From Bermanella sp034110565 (GTDB lineage: Bacteria > Pseudomonadota > Gammaproteobacteria > Pseudomonadales > Oceanobacteraceae), in NCBI GenBank assembly GCA_034110565.1, contig JAWUYY010000025.1:16240-80239 (forward strand): 64,000 nt of DNA, given 5' to 3'. The notes beneath the pieces were generated by a model that did not search any database, was not told where the DNA came from, and saw only the letters and a list, made by a program, of their open reading frames with translations. This document shows positions 60,663 to 64,000 of this stretch, piece by piece. The number at the start of each line of letters is the position of its first letter. The stretch's first letter is position 1. The translations under genes and the position numbers were made by a program.

Positions 60663-61567
60663 TAACCTTTTCCTTTTGTGCGAGTGCTATTGGGTTTAGC
60701 GCTTTTCTCAATTAATTGAATAATCATTTTCGCTACATCTTTACCCGTTGCGTTCTCAATGCCTTCAAGACCTGGTGATGAGTTCACTTCCATTACAACT
60801 GGGCCACTGTTCGCGCGTAAAATATCCACACCACACATATTCAAACCCATGGCTTTTGCTGCGTCAGTTGCGGTTTTGCGTTCTGCTGGGCTTAGTTTAA
60901 CCACTTCTGCGCTGCCACCACGGTGCAAGTTAGAACGGAACTCACCTTCAGCTCCTTGGCGTTTCATGGCCGCAACCACTTTATCGCCTACAACAAGGCA
61001 ACGAATATCGGCACCGCCTGCCTCTTTAATGAACTCTTGAACCAATATGTTCGCTTTTAAGCCCATGAACGCTTCGATAATGCTTTCAGCGGCTTTTTTA
61101 GTTTCAGCCAATACCACACCAATACCTTGCGTGCCTTCTAACAGCTTGATAACAACGGGTGCGCCGCCTACGTTTTTAATTAAATCGTCGACCTTATCAG
61201 GCTTGCTAGCAAAACCTGTGCGCGGCAAGCCAATGCCTTTGCGTGATAGCAACTGTAATGAGCGCAATTTGTCACGTGAGCGGCTAATAGCCACAGACTC
61301 ATTAATAGAGTAGGTACCCATCATTTCAAATTGACGAACCACAGACGTGCCATAAAACGTCACCGAAGCGCCAATACGAGGAATAACCGCATCATATTTT
61401 GGCAGTTCAGCACCGTTATAGCGTACAGCTGGTTTACTACTGGTAATGTCCATGTAGCAATGAAGTGTGTCGATGACATCCACTTCATGACCAAGTGCTT
61501 CACCTGCCTCAACTAGGCGGCGAGTAGAATATAAATTAGGGCCGCGAGACAGAATCGCTATACGCAT
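60662..61567 (-). CDS. rimK: Ribosomal protein S6 glutamate ligase RimK
   Basis: A 301-residue ATP-grasp ligase adding glutamate residues to the C-terminus of ribosomal protein S6. Diagnostic blocks: MRIAILSRGPNLYSTRRLVE, VIPRIGASVTFYGTSVVRQF, VVIKLLEGTQGIGVVLAET, RCLVVGDKVVAAMKRQ, FRSNLHRGGSAEVVKL and VMEVNSSPGLEGIE. Full length. First gene of a four-gene operon (rimK, desuccinylase, mscS, rimB-like). In Pseudomonas RimK links to c-di-GMP control and proteome change. Confidence 0.94.
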   Translation of the reverse strand: MRIAILSRGPNLYSTRRLVEAGEALGHEVDVIDTLHCYMDITSSKPAVRYNGAELPKYDAVIPRIGASVTFYGTSVVRQFEMMGTYSINESVAISRSRDKLRSLQLLSRKGIGLPRTGFASKPDKVDDLIKNVGGAPVVIKLLEGTQGIGVVLAETKKAAESIIEAFMGLKANILVQEFIKEAGGADIRCLVVGDKVVAAMKRQGAEGEFRSNLHRGGSAEVVKLSPAERKTATDAAKAMGLNMCGVDILRANSGPVVMEVNSSPGLEGIENATGKDVAKMIIQLIEKSAKPNSTRTKGKG

Positions 61568-61756
61568 GATGATTTCCTTTTGGGAGTGTTTGGGTGAAAC
61601 GCTGAGATTAGAAGAATCGTGTCACCCAGCAAAGACAGGCGGCAGTGTAGGAAGTGAAAAACAAAAAGACAGCAAAATTTATTTACCCAAAGGATAAAAA
61701 TTTTTAATGCTTCAAATGAATAGGTCATTTTGTTTACGCCTAACGTATGTGAGGCG

Positions 61757-62263
61757 TTACTCCTGTGTTTTTTGTGATTGCGCTGCGATCAGCTGAGCCA
61801 GCTCATCGATTTTTTGATGCAGACGAGTAATCTCAATATCTGTTTTTAAGCTGACTTCATAGTTAGCCGAGATTTCAAACCGGTCTTTAGCGGCTTGCCT
61901 GTTCTGAGACATCATAATAATAGGCGCTTGCAAGGCCGCCAGTGCTGACAGAGCTAAATTCAACAGTATAAAAGGATAGGGGTCAAATGCTTGCTCGGCG
62001 AGCAATAACCAAGAATTCACCGTCATCCAGCACAGCATTATGACGGCAAATATAATGATGAATGTCCATGAACCACCAAAGCTGGCCACTTTGTCAGCCA
62101 GTTTTTGGCCTAACGTGAGATTCTCATGGAAGGTGATATTAACGTTTTCAGCGAGGGGCTCTTTATTGGCAATGCTCTCAATGACACGCTGCTCTTGATC
62201 ACCCAGTTCGTGAAATTTCACCCCAAACATGGCTTTGGCTAAGTTTTCGAAATATCTCATCAT
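61757..62263 (-). CDS. DUF1003 membrane protein
   Basis: 168 residues: two central helices (about 69-90 and 98-120, WTFIIIFAVIMLCWMTVNSW and LLNLALSALAALQAPIIMMS), QNRQAAKDRFEISANYEVSL and a C-terminal coiled coil, all typical of DUF1003. GGAGAC precedes the double ATG. No partners are evident. Function unknown. Confidence 0.85.
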   Translation of the reverse strand: MMRYFENLAKAMFGVKFHELGDQEQRVIESIANKEPLAENVNITFHENLTLGQKLADKVASFGGSWTFIIIFAVIMLCWMTVNSWLLLAEQAFDPYPFILLNLALSALAALQAPIIMMSQNRQAAKDRFEISANYEVSLKTDIEITRLHQKIDELAQLIAAQSQKTQE

Positions 62264-62400
62264 GTTTCAGTGTCTCCTTTGGGATCATCATAGCGTAACC
62301 GTGCTTAGAATTACTTGTGTTGTCGATAAAAAATATTCGTTCGCTTTTTCAAGTATAGGCACCTTTAATGCCTATATTTAAACCTAGCAAGGAATATTAA

Positions 62401-62616
62401 ATGAAAGCACTGCTTTTGTTGTTGTCACTGTTTAGCACCATGGTGTGGGCCGAAGACGGTGAAGACCAAGACGTCGAAATTACTGACCAGCAACGCTGTA
62501 CAGAATGGGCGCAAATGGATGGTATCGCTAAAGAAGATTTAGCCGATTACATGAAAGAATGCATTGCCAGCTTAGGGTATGAAGCTGGCATGGGTGAAGA
62601 AGAAAACGCCGAGTAA
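62401..62616 (+). CDS. Small acidic exported protein
   Basis: 71 residues: a signal peptide (MKALLLLLSLFSTMVWA) then about 54 acidic residues with two Cys (QRCTEW and MKECIAS) that could form one disulfide. AAGGA lies before the ATG. It ends eight bases before the hdfR stop on the other strand. No family is recognised; a periplasmic soluble role is likely. Confidence 0.65.
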   Translation: MKALLLLLSLFSTMVWAEDGEDQDVEITDQQRCTEWAQMDGIAKEDLADYMKECIASLGYEAGMGEEENAE

Positions 62617-62623
62617 TACAGCA

Positions 62624-63499
62624 TTACTCAGGTAGCAGGCTCGGCGCAATCTGAGAGCCTGTTTTCTTAAATAGCTCAATCACGCTTTCAATCAATTCAG
62701 TTTTGTCATTATCCTTATGGTAACAAGCGAAAACATCACGGTTCATCTCTGGGGCGTTATCTACTCTAAATAGCGTGCCTTGCTCAATATACGGCTGCGC
62801 GAGAGTCGAGGGCAGATAGGCAGCGCCACCCGCTTGTAACATGAAATCAAGGGCCACACGGGCAAGGTTGGTATGTAAACTAGGGGTGGGCAAATGGCTG
62901 CATTTTTTCGCATGCTGAATACTAAATAATGTGCCCCAATCCAACATGATATAGCCCAGCTCGTGTAATGAATCTACGGCTAAATTCGCTTGGGTCGCCA
63001 CCAGCTCAAGAGGCATTTGCAAAACCTTAGTGGTTTTTAATTCTTCTACTTTTGGTGCATCAAACACCAAGGCTAAATCTAAGCTGCGCTCCAATAATTG
63101 GCGCGCCACAATAGAATGGCTGAGCACCTCCGCGCGAATGGCAATCTCAGGATTTGAAACTTTTAACTCATATAAACTATTTTGTAACATTAAGTCCCAA
63201 ACATTAGGGCTGCCGCCTAATGCAAGCTGGATAGATTGCTGGTGGTGAATGGCCACTTCTTGAAACGCTCGTTGCCAAGTGGTGAGCACCGCTTCAGCAT
63301 GAGGAAGCAGGCGCTCCCCAGCGGCGGTGAGTTTGAGGTTGTTGCGTAAACGGCTGAACAGTTCTACACCTAAACGGGACTCAAGTTGGCGAATGCGAGA
63401 GCTGACAGCGGCTTGAGTCACATATAGGTTTTCAGCGGCTTTGCCAAAGTGGCGCGTGTTGCACACTTCTATAAATGTTTTGAGTAGATCAGTGTCCAA
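62624..63499 (-). CDS. hdfR: LysR-family regulator HdfR
   Basis: 291 residues. The N-terminal helix-turn-helix MDTDLLKTFIEVCNTRHFGK and NLYVTQAAVSSRIRQLESRL matches E. coli HdfR closely as I recall, including the RRNNIRLTAAG-like segment (RLRNNLKLTAAGERLLPHAE). The effector domain follows. The start is TTG with AGGGG five bases upstream. In E. coli HdfR represses flhDC and neighbours maoP, and the same divergent pair is seen here. Which genes it controls here is not visible. Confidence 0.88.
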   Translation of the reverse strand: MDTDLLKTFIEVCNTRHFGKAAENLYVTQAAVSSRIRQLESRLGVELFSRLRNNLKLTAAGERLLPHAEAVLTTWQRAFQEVAIHHQQSIQLALGGSPNVWDLMLQNSLYELKVSNPEIAIRAEVLSHSIVARQLLERSLDLALVFDAPKVEELKTTKVLQMPLELVATQANLAVDSLHELGYIMLDWGTLFSIQHAKKCSHLPTPSLHTNLARVALDFMLQAGGAAYLPSTLAQPYIEQGTLFRVDNAPEMNRDVFACYHKDNDKTELIESVIELFKKTGSQIAPSLLPE

Positions 63500-63528
63500 T
63501 TTGGCCCCTAAAAATTTTTTATGGTAAA

Positions 63529-63573
63529 GGTAAAATCATTTTGTTTTACCGCTTTTTAGAGCATAGACATAAT
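63529..63573. promoter_or_regulatory. hdfR-maoP control region: inverted repeat and maoP promoter
   Basis: GGTAAAA-N8-TTTTACC (63529-63550) is a LysR-type T-N11-A site candidate for HdfR. The right arm overlaps TTTACC (63545-63550), which forms a -35 with CATAAT (63568-63573) at a 17-base spacer for maoP. Confidence 0.5.
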
Positions 63574-63605
63574 CCCGTCAACTAAAATTGTCAGGTTAGG
63601 AGAAT

Positions 63606-63956
63606 ATGGAACAATACGGTTCATTTAAAGCAACTAAACGCTACTTCGACGATGCAAACTTCCCGTATGGCTTTAAGCAATCAGGGGACTTTACGCGTGT
63701 GCAAGCAGAAGCCTTGGAATTTTGTGGTGCCACCTTGCATGCCTTAGAGCAAAACAAGCAAGAACCACTAGATGACACTCAACAGCGCTTCATTGCAGTA
63801 TGCCGAGGTGAGTTACCCGCCGAGACCGACATAGAAAAGGCATGGGTGAGCTATCGCGAAGCATTAATACGAAAAGGCAAAACCTTTAACTTGTTTACCA
63901 GCTATGTGGCAGACGATGATGACTTTGATAGCAATGATGACGATCTAGACGATTAA
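63606..63956 (+). CDS. maoP: Macrodomain Ori protein MaoP (YifE/DUF413)
   Basis: A 116-residue protein. Matches to E. coli YifE: TKRYFDDANFPYGFKQSGDF, EALEFCGATLHALE, QRFIAVCRGELP and an acidic tail (DDDDFDSNDDDLDD). In E. coli MaoP with the site maoS organises the origin-proximal region of the chromosome. TAGGAG precedes the ATG, and it diverges from hdfR as in E. coli. A terminator follows. Confidence 0.9.
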   Translation: MEQYGSFKATKRYFDDANFPYGFKQSGDFTRVQAEALEFCGATLHALEQNKQEPLDDTQQRFIAVCRGELPAETDIEKAWVSYREALIRKGKTFNLFTSYVADDDDFDSNDDDLDD

Positions 63957-63965
63957 ACCTAACCC

Positions 63966-63995
63966 AAAAACGCCCACATCATGTGGGCGTTTTTG
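63966..63995 (+). terminator. Terminator after maoP
   Basis: AAAACGCCCACAT and ATGTGGGCGTTTT pair around a tight loop with a T tail, at the right edge of the window. Confidence 0.88.
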
Positions 63996-64000
63996 TATGT

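Overview
The window is ordinary, dense chromosome from a moderately AT-rich marine-type gammaproteobacterium. It has hdfR-maoP, rimK, rdgC, rhombosortase, nadK-to-pepN and mlaA-pilZ-rssB-rssC gene neighbourhoods. Several of these orders match what I recall of Pseudomonas, and the protein flavour and base composition suggest Oceanospirillales-like relatives (Bermanella, Oleispira, Thalassolituus); genus is inference only. I found no rRNA, tRNA, CRISPR array, insertion sequence or prophage.

Layout. 1-3.4 kb: the tail of a FimV-like acidic membrane protein, a yeast-type cytosine deaminase, and a MoxR ATPase/CoxE VWA pair. 3.5-12.5 kb: a nine-gene block of signal-peptide and TPR envelope proteins followed by ExbB/TolQ, two ExbD/TolR proteins and a TonB-like AgmX/PglI-type transducer. 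It resembles the core of the myxobacterial Agl-Glt/Nfs machines and is one of the two most interesting loci. 12.5-20.8 kb: a lysophospholipase-like hydrolase, fadD, hrpA and a FabH-like ketoacyl synthase, with perfect palindromes upstream of fadD and of the synthase. 20.9-23.4 kb: a four-gene RiPP locus with a secreted precursor carrying seven EGKCG-type motifs, a DUF692 (MNIO) enzyme, a DUF2063 partner and a DoxX membrane protein. This is an HvfABC/bufferin-type, probably copper-handling, system and the strongest candidate for the exciting system. 23.6-32.6 kb: a porin behind a PhoB-like box, mlaA, a PilZ protein, rssB/rssC-like regulators behind a perfect CRP/Vfr-like site, gpsA, sixA, a TraB/GumN protein, two hydrolases and a thioesterase. 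32.6-44.8 kb: rluA, tapT, rdgC, rhombosortase, an outer-membrane-barrel candidate, and nadK to pepN. 45-50 kb: a DUF1329/YCF48/RND export set without its usual DUF1302 partner. 50-57 kb: a pseudouridine synthase, a thiolase, a DUF1461 (Lit-like) protein, dgkA, a CheY-CheC-PAS operon, an AraC-Ogt fusion and plsC. 57.5-64 kb: an acyl-CoA dehydrogenase, a four-gene rimK operon for S6 glutamylation, a DUF1003 protein, and the divergent hdfR/maoP pair.

Together the genes point to an aerobic, lipid-using marine heterotroph: fadD, acyl-CoA dehydrogenase, thiolase, KASIII, thioesterase and hydrolases sit beside envelope-maintenance genes (mlaA, plsC, dgkA, RND export). Start codons were moved inward from the longest frame where a Shine-Dalgarno sequence or family length favoured it, and this is stated for each gene. 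All function calls come from reading the protein sequences; no database search was run.
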